From assembly GCA_934133165.1 (NCBI GenBank), contig CAKPAW010000003.1, forward strand, positions 1-64,000: DNA of 64,000 nt, in the 5' to 3' direction. A program made the position numbers and the translations under genes. Shown one piece after another: positions 33,951-41,976 of this stretch; position 1 is the stretch's first letter; each line of letters begins with the position of its first letter. This DNA comes from an uncultured Clostridia bacterium (GTDB lineage: Bacteria; Bacillota; Clostridia; TANB77; CAG-508). The notes beneath the pieces are model-generated. The model saw nothing but the letters and a program-made list of their open reading frames with translations. It was not told the origin of the DNA and did no database searches.

Positions 33951-34369
33951 ATGTACAGCATAAAAAAAATGATATTGTCATACGGACAATGCAGGCAAAA
34001 GATGTAGCAAGTTATATTGCAAAATTCAATTATTCACCTCAAAAGCGTAACATGTTTTATACAGCTGTAAAAAAGAATGTTACACAGAGAAAAGATGATG
34101 AACCTAATTTATACTTTGTTATTCTAAAAGATAACAAAGTAATAGGTGGAATTGCAGCCATAGCATTTGAAAAATCTTTATGTGATGCTATAATTAAAAT
34201 TGATTTACCTGGAAAAGAGATGCTTATGGGTAAAGTTAAAAATCTGTTTGTTGAACTTGCAAGAGAAACATATTTTTTTGATGATATCTATTTTGAAAAA
34301 GGAATTAACGTATTAGGACAGCCAATCTTATCAAAAGTTATTCCAATTGCAGACTCGTCAAGGTGGTAA
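33951..34369 (+). pseudogene. GNAT-like small protein, frameshift in an A8 run near the start
   Basis: AGGAGG is followed by ATG 33951 (MYSIKK), but the frame leaves at the A8 run (33962-33969) and stops at TAG. One more A joins it to the long frame NDIVIRTMQAKDVASYIAKF ... ADSSRW, 139 residues. The long frame itself has only ATG 33989 without SD, or an ATG (33887) that overlaps the apparent promoter. 'VIRTMQAKDVASYI' and 'FVILKDNKVIGGIAAIAFE' suggest an acetyltransferase-like fold, not certain. A single-base slip could switch expression on and off, or it is an assembly error. Confidence 0.55.
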
Positions 34370-34374
34370 CTAAG

Positions 34375-34409
34375 AAAAAAAGAAGCTATCTAAATAGATA
34401 GCTTCTTTT
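34375..34409. terminator. Bidirectional terminator
   Basis: AAAAGAAGCTATCT / AGATAGCTTCTTTT around AAAT; serves the convergent pflA. Confidence 0.9.
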
Positions 34410-34412
34410 CCT

Positions 34413-35120
34413 TTATATTCCTAATATTTCTTTTGCTCTTTTTACATCATCATTGTTTGCAGTTCTAACATTTTCTAGAGGATAAACTTCACCAAGTTGT
34501 TCCCATTTAAACTTACCTAAATCATGATATGGAAGAATTTCCACTTTTTTTACAAATTTTAAAGTAGAAATAAATTCTCTTAATTTAATCAAATCTTGTT
34601 CATCATCTGTATAGCCAGGAACTAAAACTTGTCTAATCCACATAGGTTTATTAATACTGCTTAAGTATCTGGCAAATTCTAATTCTTTTTTGTTAGAAAC
34701 ACCAGTCAAATTAATAGCCTTTTCATCATTTATACATTTTATATCTAATAAAAATAAATCAGTTAAATCAATTAACTCTTTTATTTCATCTGTTAAAACT
34801 ACACTTCCAGATGTATCTATACATGTGTGAATATTATATTTCTTTAACTTAGTAAAAAGTTCAATTAAAAATTTAGTCTGAAGCAAAGGTTCCCCTCCAC
34901 TTATAGTAACTCCACCATTTGGCATAATGTAATTTTTATATCTCAAAATTTTTTCTACAATTTCATCACTAGAATAGGTAGTACCACCTTTTAAATTCCA
35001 AGTATCTCTATTTTGACAATATTTGCACTTTAAGCTACAGCCTTGCATAAAGACTACGAATCGAACACCCGGACCATCGACTGCTCCTAAACTCTCAAAT
35101 GAGTGAATTCTTCCTTCCAT
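34413..35120 (-). CDS. pflA: Pyruvate formate-lyase activating enzyme
   Basis: The 235-residue radical-SAM enzyme has the cluster motif C28-x3-C32-x2-C35 (CSLKCKYC) and the GGEP-like SAM motif 'ISGGEPLLQ'. It creates the glycyl radical on PflB under anaerobic conditions. It follows pflB by 14 bases on the same strand. Length matches single-domain PflA, without the extra ferredoxin insert of glycerol-dehydratase activases. Confidence 0.97.
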   Translation of the reverse strand: MEGRIHSFESLGAVDGPGVRFVVFMQGCSLKCKYCQNRDTWNLKGGTTYSSDEIVEKILRYKNYIMPNGGVTISGGEPLLQTKFLIELFTKLKKYNIHTCIDTSGSVVLTDEIKELIDLTDLFLLDIKCINDEKAINLTGVSNKKELEFARYLSSINKPMWIRQVLVPGYTDDEQDLIKLREFISTLKFVKKVEILPYHDLGKFKWEQLGEVYPLENVRTANNDDVKRAKEILGI

Positions 35121-35134
35121 GTAAATCCTCCATA

Positions 35135-37369
35135 TTAAAATTTCTCATGTATTGTTCTATGAATTACATCTAATTGTTGTTCTCTTGTTAATTTAATGAA
35201 GTTTACTGCATATCCAGATACACGAATTGTAAGTTGTGGGTATTTTTCAGGATGTTCCATTGCATCTTCTAATAATGCTCTGTCAAATACGTTAACATTA
35301 ATGTGATGTCCTGTTTGTTTAAAATATCCATCAAGTAAGCTTACTAAGTTATTTACTTGTGTATCTAATTCTTTTCCTAAAGTTCCTGGTGTAATAGAGA
35401 ATGTATACGAAATACCATCTTCTGAGTATTCGTAAGGTAATTTTGCAATAGTATTCATAACTGCTACTGCACCATTTGTATCTCTACCATGTAAAGGGTT
35501 TGCACCTGGTCCAAAAGGTTCACCAGCACGTCTTCCGTCTGGTGTATTTCCTGTTGCTTTTCCATATACTACGTTTGATGTAATAGTTAAAATAGATAAT
35601 GTATGTTTTGAATTTCTATAAGTATGATGTTTTTGTAGTTTTCCTAAGAAAATTTTTACTATATCTACAGCAATACTATCTACTCTGTCATCATCATTTC
35701 CGTATTTAGGGAAGTCTCCTTCAACTTCATAATCTACAGCTAGTCCAGTTTCATCTCTTAAAACTTTTACTTTAGCATATTTAATAGCAGATAAAGAATC
35801 AGCAACTACTGAAAGTCCTGCAATTCCACATGCCATAGTTCTTAAAATTTCTTTATCATGTAAAGCCATTTCTAATGCTTCATATGAATATTTGTCATGC
35901 ATATAATGAATAGCATTTAATGCTTTAATGTATATTTTTGCAACATAGTCCATCATAACGTCAAATTTTTCCATAACTTCATCATAATTTAAATATTCAG
36001 AAGTAATTGGTTCATATTTAGGAGCAACTTGTTTTCCTGTTTTTTCATCTCTACCACCATTAATAGCATAAAGAAGAGTTTTAGCTAAGTTTGCTCTAGC
36101 ACCAAAGAATTGCATTTGTTTACCAATTTTCATTGCAGATACGCAACATGCAATACCATAGTCATCTCCTAATGTTACTCTCATTAAGTCATCATTTTCA
36201 TATTGAATAGAAGATGTTTTTACTGAAATTTTAGCAGTATATTTTTTGAAGTTTTCTGGTAATCTTTCAGACCATAAAACTGTTAAGTTTGGTTCTGGGG
36301 CAGGACCTAAGTTTGTTAATGTGTGTAAAACTCTAAAAGAGTTTTTAGTAACTAAAGTTCTACCATCAACACCCATACCACCAACACTTTCAGTTACCCA
36401 AACAGGGTCTCCACTAAATAGTTCATTATATTCTGGTGCACGTAAGAAACGAATCATACGTAATTTCATAATAAAATGATCCATTAATTCTTGAGCTTCT
36501 TCTTCAGTTAAGCTTCCATTTTCTAAATCTCTTTGAATGTAGATATCTAAGAAAGTAGAAGTTCTACCTAAACTCATAGCAGCCCCGTTTTGATCTTTAG
36601 TTGCAGCTAAATATCCAAAGTATAACCATTGAATAGCTTCTTTAGCATTTGAAGCTGGAACTGAAATATCAAATCCATATTTTGCAGCCATTTTCTTTAA
36701 ATCCTCTAAAGCTTTTATTTGGTCATGAATTTCTTCACGTTCACGAATAACGTCTTCTGTAAATTCATCTACATCTAATATTTCTAATTCGTGTTTTTTC
36801 TCTTCGATTAAAACATCTACACCATAAAGTGCAACACGTCTATAATCACCAATAATTCTTCCACGTCCATATCCATCTGGAAGACCAGTAATTAAGTGAG
36901 AACTTCTTGCAGCTCTAATATCTGGAGTGTATACGCTAAATACACCATCATTATGAGTTCTTCTTAAATTATTGTAGATGTAGTCTGTTTCTTCATCTAC
37001 TTTGTATCCATAAGCTTCACAAGATTTTTCTACTATTTTTATACCACCATTTGGCATAATAGCTCTTTTTAAAGGTGAGTCTGTTTGCAAACCTACAATT
37101 TGCTCTAATTCTTTATTTATATAGCCTGCATCATATGCATTTACTGCAGATGGAGTTTTTGTATCTACATCAAGTACTCCATTTTCTCTTTCTTTTTTAT
37201 AAAGTTCTAAAACTTCATCCCATAATTTTTTAGTTCTTTTAGTTGGTTCTTTTAAGAAAGAATCGTCTCCATCATATGGAGTATAGTTTGCTTGAATGAA
37301 CCCTCTTACGTCAATTTCTTTTGTCCATTCTCCAAGAATGTTGAATCCTTCCCACTCTCTGAATTTCAT
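35135..37369 (-). CDS. pflB: Formate acetyltransferase (pyruvate formate-lyase)
   Basis: The 744-residue glycyl-radical enzyme converts pyruvate and CoA to acetyl-CoA and formate. The adjacent active-site cysteines are C408-C409 (IACCVSAM) and the radical site is G719 in RVSGYAV near the C-terminus. The N-terminus WEGFNILGEWTKEIDVRGFI and 'TPDGRRAGEPFGPGANP' are typical of true PFL. It implies mixed-acid fermentation. AAGGAGG precedes the ATG. It is cotranscribed with pflA. Confidence 0.98.
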   Translation of the reverse strand: MKFREWEGFNILGEWTKEIDVRGFIQANYTPYDGDDSFLKEPTKRTKKLWDEVLELYKKERENGVLDVDTKTPSAVNAYDAGYINKELEQIVGLQTDSPLKRAIMPNGGIKIVEKSCEAYGYKVDEETDYIYNNLRRTHNDGVFSVYTPDIRAARSSHLITGLPDGYGRGRIIGDYRRVALYGVDVLIEEKKHELEILDVDEFTEDVIREREEIHDQIKALEDLKKMAAKYGFDISVPASNAKEAIQWLYFGYLAATKDQNGAAMSLGRTSTFLDIYIQRDLENGSLTEEEAQELMDHFIMKLRMIRFLRAPEYNELFSGDPVWVTESVGGMGVDGRTLVTKNSFRVLHTLTNLGPAPEPNLTVLWSERLPENFKKYTAKISVKTSSIQYENDDLMRVTLGDDYGIACCVSAMKIGKQMQFFGARANLAKTLLYAINGGRDEKTGKQVAPKYEPITSEYLNYDEVMEKFDVMMDYVAKIYIKALNAIHYMHDKYSYEALEMALHDKEILRTMACGIAGLSVVADSLSAIKYAKVKVLRDETGLAVDYEVEGDFPKYGNDDDRVDSIAVDIVKIFLGKLQKHHTYRNSKHTLSILTITSNVVYGKATGNTPDGRRAGEPFGPGANPLHGRDTNGAVAVMNTIAKLPYEYSEDGISYTFSITPGTLGKELDTQVNNLVSLLDGYFKQTGHHINVNVFDRALLEDAMEHPEKYPQLTIRVSGYAVNFIKLTREQQLDVIHRTIHEKF

Positions 37370-37579
37370 AAATAAATCCTCCTTATTTTATTAGTAATTA
37401 ATTTTTTATAATATACATTTTTATAGTAACATAGTATGAGGCTTTTTTCAAGAATTTTTTAGTGAAAAATGATGGAAAAGATTGCTTTATAAAGAATACT
37501 AAATTTTACTATTTGATAAATTAGAAAATACAATACTAAATTTTTATAAATATAGAAAATGATGTAACTCAGTAAATCA

Positions 37580-37611
37580 AAAATACACAGGAGATAATTC
37601 CTGTGTATTTT
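37580..37611 (-). terminator. Terminator downstream of Xre gene
   Basis: AAAATACACAGGA / TCCTGTGTATTTT with a 6-base loop; lies between the Xre gene and pflB. Confidence 0.85.
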
Positions 37612-37630
37612 AACTATAAAGTAATAAAAA

Positions 37631-37957
37631 TTAATTTTCTTCTAACATAACTTTTATTATATTATAAATTAATTTCTGTTGTTTAGGTGTGCATTTTCTT
37701 AATAAATTATTAAATTCATTATTTAAATATTTTTCGGAATTGTTAGAAACGCCATTTAAGATTTCACCTTCAGTAATATCTAGAATATTACATATTTGAG
37801 ATAATCTTTCTAAATTAATATGTATTTTCCCAGTTTCTACTTTACTTAAATAGGCAATAGAGACATCCATCTGTTCTACTAATTTCTCCTGTGTTAATCC
37901 TTTTTTCTTCCTAGCTTTTTTAATACGTTTTCCAATAATACTAAAGTCTACTGCCAT
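37631..37957 (-). CDS. Xre-family transcriptional regulator
   Basis: ATG 37957 (MAVDFSIIG) follows AAAGGGTGA; an upstream GTG overlaps that SD. The 108-residue protein is an N-terminal Xre helix-turn-helix (GKRIKKARKKKGLTQEKLVE ... SIAYLSKVETGKIHINLERL) with a short helical C-terminus 'LRKCTPKQQKLIYNIIKVM'. It is a close paralogue of the next gene upstream. Targets are unknown; self-control or control of pfl is possible by position only. Confidence 0.9.
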   Translation of the reverse strand: MAVDFSIIGKRIKKARKKKGLTQEKLVEQMDVSIAYLSKVETGKIHINLERLSQICNILDITEGEILNGVSNNSEKYLNNEFNNLLRKCTPKQQKLIYNIIKVMLEEN

Positions 37958-38126
37958 AAAAATCACCCTTTCTTAATTAGAAGATAAGTAACGAAAAATG
38001 AAAATTATAAGTGATTATACAACATGAAAATTAATAATTTCGTTATTTTATAAAAATAGCATAAATAAGGTAAATTTTACAGATAACCATATATCAAATT
38101 AGATAAATAGTTTAAATTCTAAATAA

Positions 38127-38215
38127 AAAAGGAATCTTTAAATTATAATGAATGTTTATTAGTAGGATTTTTTATTTAATAATTAAGTTCATTAAAAAAT
38201 AAAGATTCTTTTTAC
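38127..38215 (-). terminator. Long-loop hairpin between the Xre genes
   Basis: AAAAAGGAATCTTTA pairs with TAAAGATTCTTTTT across a loop of about 50 bases. Confidence 0.5.
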
Positions 38216-38219
38216 TTTT

Positions 38220-38546
38220 TTATTTATTTTCAGCAATTACTTTAGCTATATCATAAATTAGTTTTTGTTTTTGAGCAGAACAATTTCTTAATAGATCAGC
38301 AAATTCTGAGTTTAAATATTTTGTAGATTTACTTGAAGATCCATTTAATATATCACCTTCAGTAACATCTAAAATTTGACAAATTTGACTTAATCTTTTT
38401 AAGTTAATTTGTGAACTCCCTCTTTCTATTCTACTTAAGAAAGCAATAGAAACATCAATTTTTTCTGCTAATTGTTCTTGTGTTAAATGTTTATCTTTTC
38501 TAGCTTTTTTTAATCTTTCACCAATAACTGTATAATCTACTGCCAT
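38220..38546 (-). CDS. Xre-family transcriptional regulator (paralogue)
   Basis: The 108-residue protein has the same layout as its neighbour: 'MAVDYTVIGERLKKARKDKH' start, recognition helix region SIAFLSRIERGSSQINLKRL and tail 'LRNCSAQKQKLIYDIAKVI'. The two genes look like a tandem duplication that has diverged in the recognition helix (KVETGKIH versus RIERGSSQ), so they may bind different sites. SD AAAGGAG. It has its own terminator region. Confidence 0.9.
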   Translation of the reverse strand: MAVDYTVIGERLKKARKDKHLTQEQLAEKIDVSIAFLSRIERGSSQINLKRLSQICQILDVTEGDILNGSSSKSTKYLNSEFADLLRNCSAQKQKLIYDIAKVIAENK

Positions 38547-38700
38547 AAATATACTCCTTTCTAAAATGAATTTAATCGTAAAGATTTATCTATTTGGACT
38601 ATAGCATTTATAAGGTTAGGTTTACAGAAACTAAAAAGTAAACGTAAACTATATAATTCTTAACAGTAGATATTTTTCCAAAAAAAAATAAAAATATACA

Positions 38701-38735
38701 AAGAAAGAACTACCTAATTAGGTAGTTCCTTCTTC
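38701..38735 (-). terminator. Terminator overlapping the 3' end of the 318-residue gene
   Basis: GAACTACCTAATTAGGTAGTTC is a perfect palindrome followed, on the minus strand, by TTTCTTTG. It includes the stop codon. Confidence 0.8.
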
Positions 38736-39674
38736 ATTGGATGGCAATTGCTTTTTTTGTTCATAGGTTTTAGCCTGAATATAGCAAGATCTAATATGAG
38801 ACATAGCTTCATCTTCAGTAGCACAGGTATCAAAGAAAAACTTATGGAAGTTCTTTAATCCTTCATTACCAGAACCTTCACCTTTTATATCTTTTTTATA
38901 AGTATTTAAAAGAAATGTTAAAAAACCACAAGTATCTAATTTTTCTTTTTTAGACTTATAAATTGGAAAGGTTTCTTTTAATGCAGCTGAAAAGTCAAGA
39001 TTTTTAAGATTACGCTTCATTTCTATGAAATATTCATAAGGAAGTATAGCTGAAATGTAGCGATTAATAAAATTGGAATATATACTACTAACCTGGATAG
39101 TATATTGAAACAATCTACATTCCGAAGTTATTGCTAGTACCTCAATAGATGTTTTAGTAAGATTTATTATTTTAAATCTGTAAAGATGAAGTATGAAATC
39201 TTTTACTAAAGGCTCTACTGCATCATGCACATCTTTATAGGAAAAATGTTCAAGGTTGACTCCAAATTGAGAAGATGAACTATTTTCAAGTCGATCAATA
39301 TTTGAAGAATTTTCAACGTTGAGAAGTTCCATTGCTCTGCTTAATATAGAATTGATTTCTTCAATAAGGTTACAATCCTTAGAAAAAGCAGATACATCTA
39401 AATGTGGCATTATGTTAGAAATTCCAAGGGAATCAAGTACTTTACTGAATTCTTCATTTAGCATTTTTGTAGCTAAATTAGAATATAAATGTATTTTGTG
39501 AAAATACATTTTTTCATCAATAAGAAGAACATCTAAACTAAAATCTTCAATATTAATAATTTCAGTGTATAATACCTTTTTGATTCCTAAACTTTCAGCT
39601 ATTTTGTTGATTTTCCTATTAAAACCGTTTGTCGCAGCTAATTGCCGAGCATTAAAGTTTACAAATGTAAGCAT
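38718..39674 (-). CDS. Unrecognised 318-residue cytoplasmic protein
   Basis: The start is set by GGAGGAAAATTTT. The product begins LTFVNFNARQLAATNGFNRK, has a strand-rich first third (VLYTEIINIEDFSLDVLLID), then a mainly helical remainder with 'FLLNTYKKDI' and a polar tail. It has no TM, signal peptide or catalytic motif I know. Codon choice is less A-biased than in neighbouring genes, so recent acquisition is possible. A consensus promoter lies at 39723-39751. Function is unknown. Confidence 0.75.
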   Translation of the reverse strand: MLTFVNFNARQLAATNGFNRKINKIAESLGIKKVLYTEIINIEDFSLDVLLIDEKMYFHKIHLYSNLATKMLNEEFSKVLDSLGISNIMPHLDVSAFSKDCNLIEEINSILSRAMELLNVENSSNIDRLENSSSSQFGVNLEHFSYKDVHDAVEPLVKDFILHLYRFKIINLTKTSIEVLAITSECRLFQYTIQVSSIYSNFINRYISAILPYEYFIEMKRNLKNLDFSAALKETFPIYKSKKEKLDTCGFLTFLLNTYKKDIKGEGSGNEGLKNFHKFFFDTCATEDEAMSHIRSCYIQAKTYEQKKQLPSNEEGTT

Positions 39675-39722
39675 AAAATTTTCCTCCGTATTATAATTAA
39701 TTTGTAAAAAACTTATATATTA

Positions 39723-39751
39723 ATTATAACACAAAATAACATAAAATGCAA
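39723..39751 (-). promoter_or_regulatory. Promoter for the 318-residue gene
   Basis: Read on the minus strand: TTGCAT, 17 bases, TATAAT. A further TTGACA lies about 20 bases upstream. Confidence 0.7.
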
Positions 39752-39850
39752 TTTTATGTCGATTTTTGTCAAGCATTTTTTTTTCTATTAAAATCTATAG
39801 TTTTAAGTAGTAGCTTATAATTTGATTTAATTTTTGATAAAAGTTATAAA

Positions 39851-40004
39851 TTAAACTAAAGAACATTTAATAAAGGCAATAGTTAAGTCAGCAATTTCTC
39901 TAGGAGTAAAGGTAGCTATTTTAACGTTTACTTCCAGAAGAACTACAAGAAGCATCATATTTTGCTGAATCTGCTAATATTTTTAATTTTTCAAGAATAT
40001 CCAT
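39851..40004 (-). pseudogene. Remnant of radical-SAM DNA-repair-linked protein (rSAM_link_UDG type)
   Basis: ATG 40004 opens 27 codons with DILEKLKILADSAKYDASCS-SSGSKR, which I recognise as the start of the putative DNA modification/repair radical SAM protein usually paired with a uracil-DNA glycosylase-like gene. In another frame directly after comes KIATFTPREIADLTIAFIK, resembling a segment that lies after the CxxxCxxC cluster in the intact protein. The cluster region in between is deleted and the rest is missing. No SD is seen. This is a clear fossil. Confidence 0.65.
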
Positions 40005-40212
40005 TTAATTTCATTCTTTGCATAAATATTTAGGTTTTTAAATAAGGTTTTACCTATAAACCTTTATAGTATTTTTAGTTTGTTTAATTTATAAAGACAT
40101 TTAGTGTTGCGAAAAAATACAAATTATGTGATTGACTATTTCAAATAATCAAAAAATGTTCGTATAAACAATATAACATAGTATACCACAAAATTCAAAC
40201 AAAAATTCGTAA
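40005..40212. other. Gene-free stretch
   Basis: About 200 AT-rich bases between the radical-SAM remnant and the GC-rich palindrome. No frame, promoter or structure convinces me; it is probably decayed sequence. Confidence 0.4.
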
Positions 40213-40281
40213 AACGTGGCAATAGGGCCGCCCCCTTTTTGACATTTTTGCGTCAAAAAGGGGCGGCCCTATTGCCACGTT
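40213..40281. repeat. GC-rich perfect palindrome (30-bp arms)
   Basis: ACGTGGCAATAGGGCCGCCC on the left, then CC and TTTTTGAC, is mirrored by the right arm ending GGGCGGCCCTATTGCCACGT. One extra C breaks symmetry. It stands out from the AT-rich surroundings, and the right arm abuts the trmL -35 box. Likely a mobile palindromic repeat that may also act as terminator. Confidence 0.85.
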
Positions 40282-40308
40282 GACTTTTTATTTTTGTTAG
40301 AATATAAT
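40280..40308 (+). promoter_or_regulatory. Promoter for trmL
   Basis: TTGACT, 17 bases, TATAAT; the -35 overlaps the palindrome edge. Confidence 0.75.
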
Positions 40309-40332
40309 GCTAGAGGTAAAGGAGAGAATTAA

Positions 40333-40833
40333 ATGAAAATTAACATTGTAATGGTAGAACCAGAAATACCACAAAATACAGGAAATATAGCAAGAACATG
40401 TGCTGCAACAGGGGGAAAATTACATTTAGTCGAGCCATTAGGTTTTGAAATAACAGATAAAACATTAAAAAGAGCAGGACTTGACTATTGGGACAAGTTA
40501 GATATAGAAAAACACTCATCTTTAGAAGAGTTTTTAAATAAATATAAACCAGAAGAAAACAATATGTATTTTGTAACAACAAAAGGACAAACTTGTTATT
40601 CAGGTGTAGAATACGAAAAATTTGATGAAGTATTTTTATTATTTGGAAAAGAGACAAAAGGATTACCAGAAGACTTACTAAAAAAATACTTAGACAAAAC
40701 AATTAGAATTCCAATGAGAACTATGCTTCGTTCTTTAAATTTATCTAATTCAGTAGCAATAGTTATATATGAAGTCTTGAGACATAAAAACTTTGAAAAC
40801 CTAGAAGAAACAAGCGAATATTTTAATAAATAA
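40333..40833 (+). CDS. trmL: tRNA (cytidine(34)-2'-O)-methyltransferase
   Basis: The 166-residue SPOUT methyltransferase methylates the wobble ribose of tRNA-Leu. It has the family start 'NIVMVEPEIPQNTGNIARTC', 'LHLVEPLGF', the SAM-knot 'LLFGKETKGLPEDLL' and 'IPMRTMLRSLNLSNSVAIVIYE'. Length is typical. SD AAAGGAGAG. It is monocistronic. Confidence 0.97.
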   Translation: MKINIVMVEPEIPQNTGNIARTCAATGGKLHLVEPLGFEITDKTLKRAGLDYWDKLDIEKHSSLEEFLNKYKPEENNMYFVTTKGQTCYSGVEYEKFDEVFLLFGKETKGLPEDLLKKYLDKTIRIPMRTMLRSLNLSNSVAIVIYEVLRHKNFENLEETSEYFNK

Positions 40834-40851
40834 ATTTGTTACTATATAAAA

Positions 40852-40910
40852 TAAGACCTCCGTTAATGAAGTAAGAATTGTAATATTACTTAATTAACAG
40901 AGGTTTTAAA
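40852..40910. terminator. Bidirectional terminator
   Basis: AAGACCTCCGTTAAT / ATTAACAGAGGTTTT with an inner AT-rich hairpin, between trmL and the convergent coat genes. Confidence 0.8.
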
Positions 40911-40912
40911 TT

Positions 40913-41158
40913 TTATTTACCCATGAAATTTTGTTTAACAGTATCAATTTTAGTTTGTTCAGCAGTATCAGTTTTATACCATCCTTTTTCTTTCATAAGA
41001 TTATAAATTTTGTTTTGAATATTTAAAGATTCATTTAAAGCATCTTTAAAAGCCATGTGAACTTCAGCAGTAGAAGATTCTATTGTTCCATGAAGATATA
41101 AATCACATACACCTTTAATTACTAATAATTCATTTTCGATTAAATCTCTATCTTCCAT
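40913..41158 (-). CDS. CotF-like spore coat protein
   Basis: The 81-residue helical protein starts MEDRDLIENELLVIKGVCDL and has a 'AFKDALNESLNIQNKIYNLM' helix followed by GWY, the pattern of the CotF coat family. It would be incorporated into the spore coat. It is second of two short genes on the minus strand, starting 10 bases after the first, with SD GGAGGTAC. Confidence 0.8.
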   Translation of the reverse strand: MEDRDLIENELLVIKGVCDLYLHGTIESSTAEVHMAFKDALNESLNIQNKIYNLMKEKGWYKTDTAEQTKIDTVKQNFMGK

Positions 41159-41167
41159 AAGTACCTC

Positions 41168-41341
41168 CTATAATAAATTTAAAAATTTGTTAAATAAATC
41201 AGTATGCTTTTGTTCTAACTCTGCTACATAAGTAGAAAGAGTAGGATCTGTTAATTGAGAAGAAGTTTTTTTAGCACATGTTTTCATATAACATTCATGC
41301 CCTAAAGCATCTTCAACATATAAAAGCTCTTTACTTGTCAT
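41168..41341 (-). CDS. Small CotF-family coat protein
   Basis: ATG 41341 follows AGGTGGTG; the upstream frame overlaps that SD. The 57-residue product (MTSKELLYVEDALGHECYMK, then 'YVAELEQKHTDLFNKFLNLL') is a two-helix ferritin-like fragment similar to CotF partners. It precedes the 81-residue coat gene, so the two are likely coexpressed in the mother cell, fitting the nearby spoIIID. Confidence 0.75.
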   Translation of the reverse strand: MTSKELLYVEDALGHECYMKTCAKKTSSQLTDPTLSTYVAELEQKHTDLFNKFLNLL

Positions 41342-41482
41342 ATTATCACCACCTAAATAAATTATTTCCAAAGAAGGAGAAAATATACAAGTAGATAAGT
41401 TAAAAAAAATTCTTCACACGTTCTAATACAACCTTCATATGAATACACTTAAACAAAAGTATTCAATATGGAGGTTTTCTTT

Positions 41483-41752
41483 ATGAAAGGTTACTCAATT
41501 GAAGAGCGTGCAATGGAATTGGCACATTATATTATAGATTCAAAAGATACAGTAAGAGGTGCTGCAAAAAAATTTGGAGTCAGTAAATCTACGGTACACA
41601 AAGATTTAAGTGAACGAATTTTAAAGATAAACCCTGTACTTGCTGCACAGGTAAGAGTAATATTAGATGAGAATAAGGCAGAAAGACACATAAGAGGAGG
41701 TATGGCAACAAAATTAAAATATGACCATATGAAAGAAAATAAAGTAGGATAA
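41483..41752 (+). CDS. spoIIID: Sporulation transcription factor SpoIIID
   Basis: ATG 41483 is preceded by GGAGG, which lies inside a longer upstream frame. The 89-residue protein has the family start 'KGYSIEERAMELAHYIIDSK', a helix-turn-helix (VRGAAKKFGVSKSTVHKDLS) and a basic C-terminal arm (KAERHIRGGMATKLKY). SpoIIID activates and represses mother-cell genes after sigma-E. It lies divergent from the coat genes. Confidence 0.97.
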   Translation: MKGYSIEERAMELAHYIIDSKDTVRGAAKKFGVSKSTVHKDLSERILKINPVLAAQVRVILDENKAERHIRGGMATKLKYDHMKENKVG

Positions 41753-41771
41753 AGAAATTATGGCATTTCTA

Positions 41772-41800
41772 TTGACAAATTTAAAATAATATATTACAAT
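41772..41800 (+). promoter_or_regulatory. Promoter of infC operon
   Basis: TTGACA, 17 bases, TACAAT. Confidence 0.75.
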
Positions 41801-41806
41801 ACTAGT

Positions 41807-41937
41807 ATTGAAAAAGAAGAAGCAATCCACTTCTCACCTTATCTAATTAGGGAAAAAGGTTAGAAAATATAATATTTTAAAGCAGAAATGCTTAAAATTT
41901 TTGTGTGTGGATTGGCTTGTTTCAAGTCAATCTTTTT
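41807..41937 (+). promoter_or_regulatory. infC-rpmI-rplT leader with mutually exclusive stems
   Basis: CAATCCAC (41823-41830) can pair with GTGGATTG (41907-41914), or GATTGGCTTG (41910-41919) can pair with CAAGTCAATC (41923-41932) followed by TTTTT. The second is a terminator and the first an anti-terminator. This fits the L20-type leader of this operon, where free L20 represses; identity to the Rfam family is inferred. Confidence 0.75.
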
Positions 41938-41976
41938 CTATTTATAAAATAGAATTAAACTTTGGAGGTGTTTTAT

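Noticed and set aside
41372..41482. Sigma-E promoter for spoIIID
   Set aside because: Strings such as TCATAT and AATACAC are present but spacing does not fit well enough to call.
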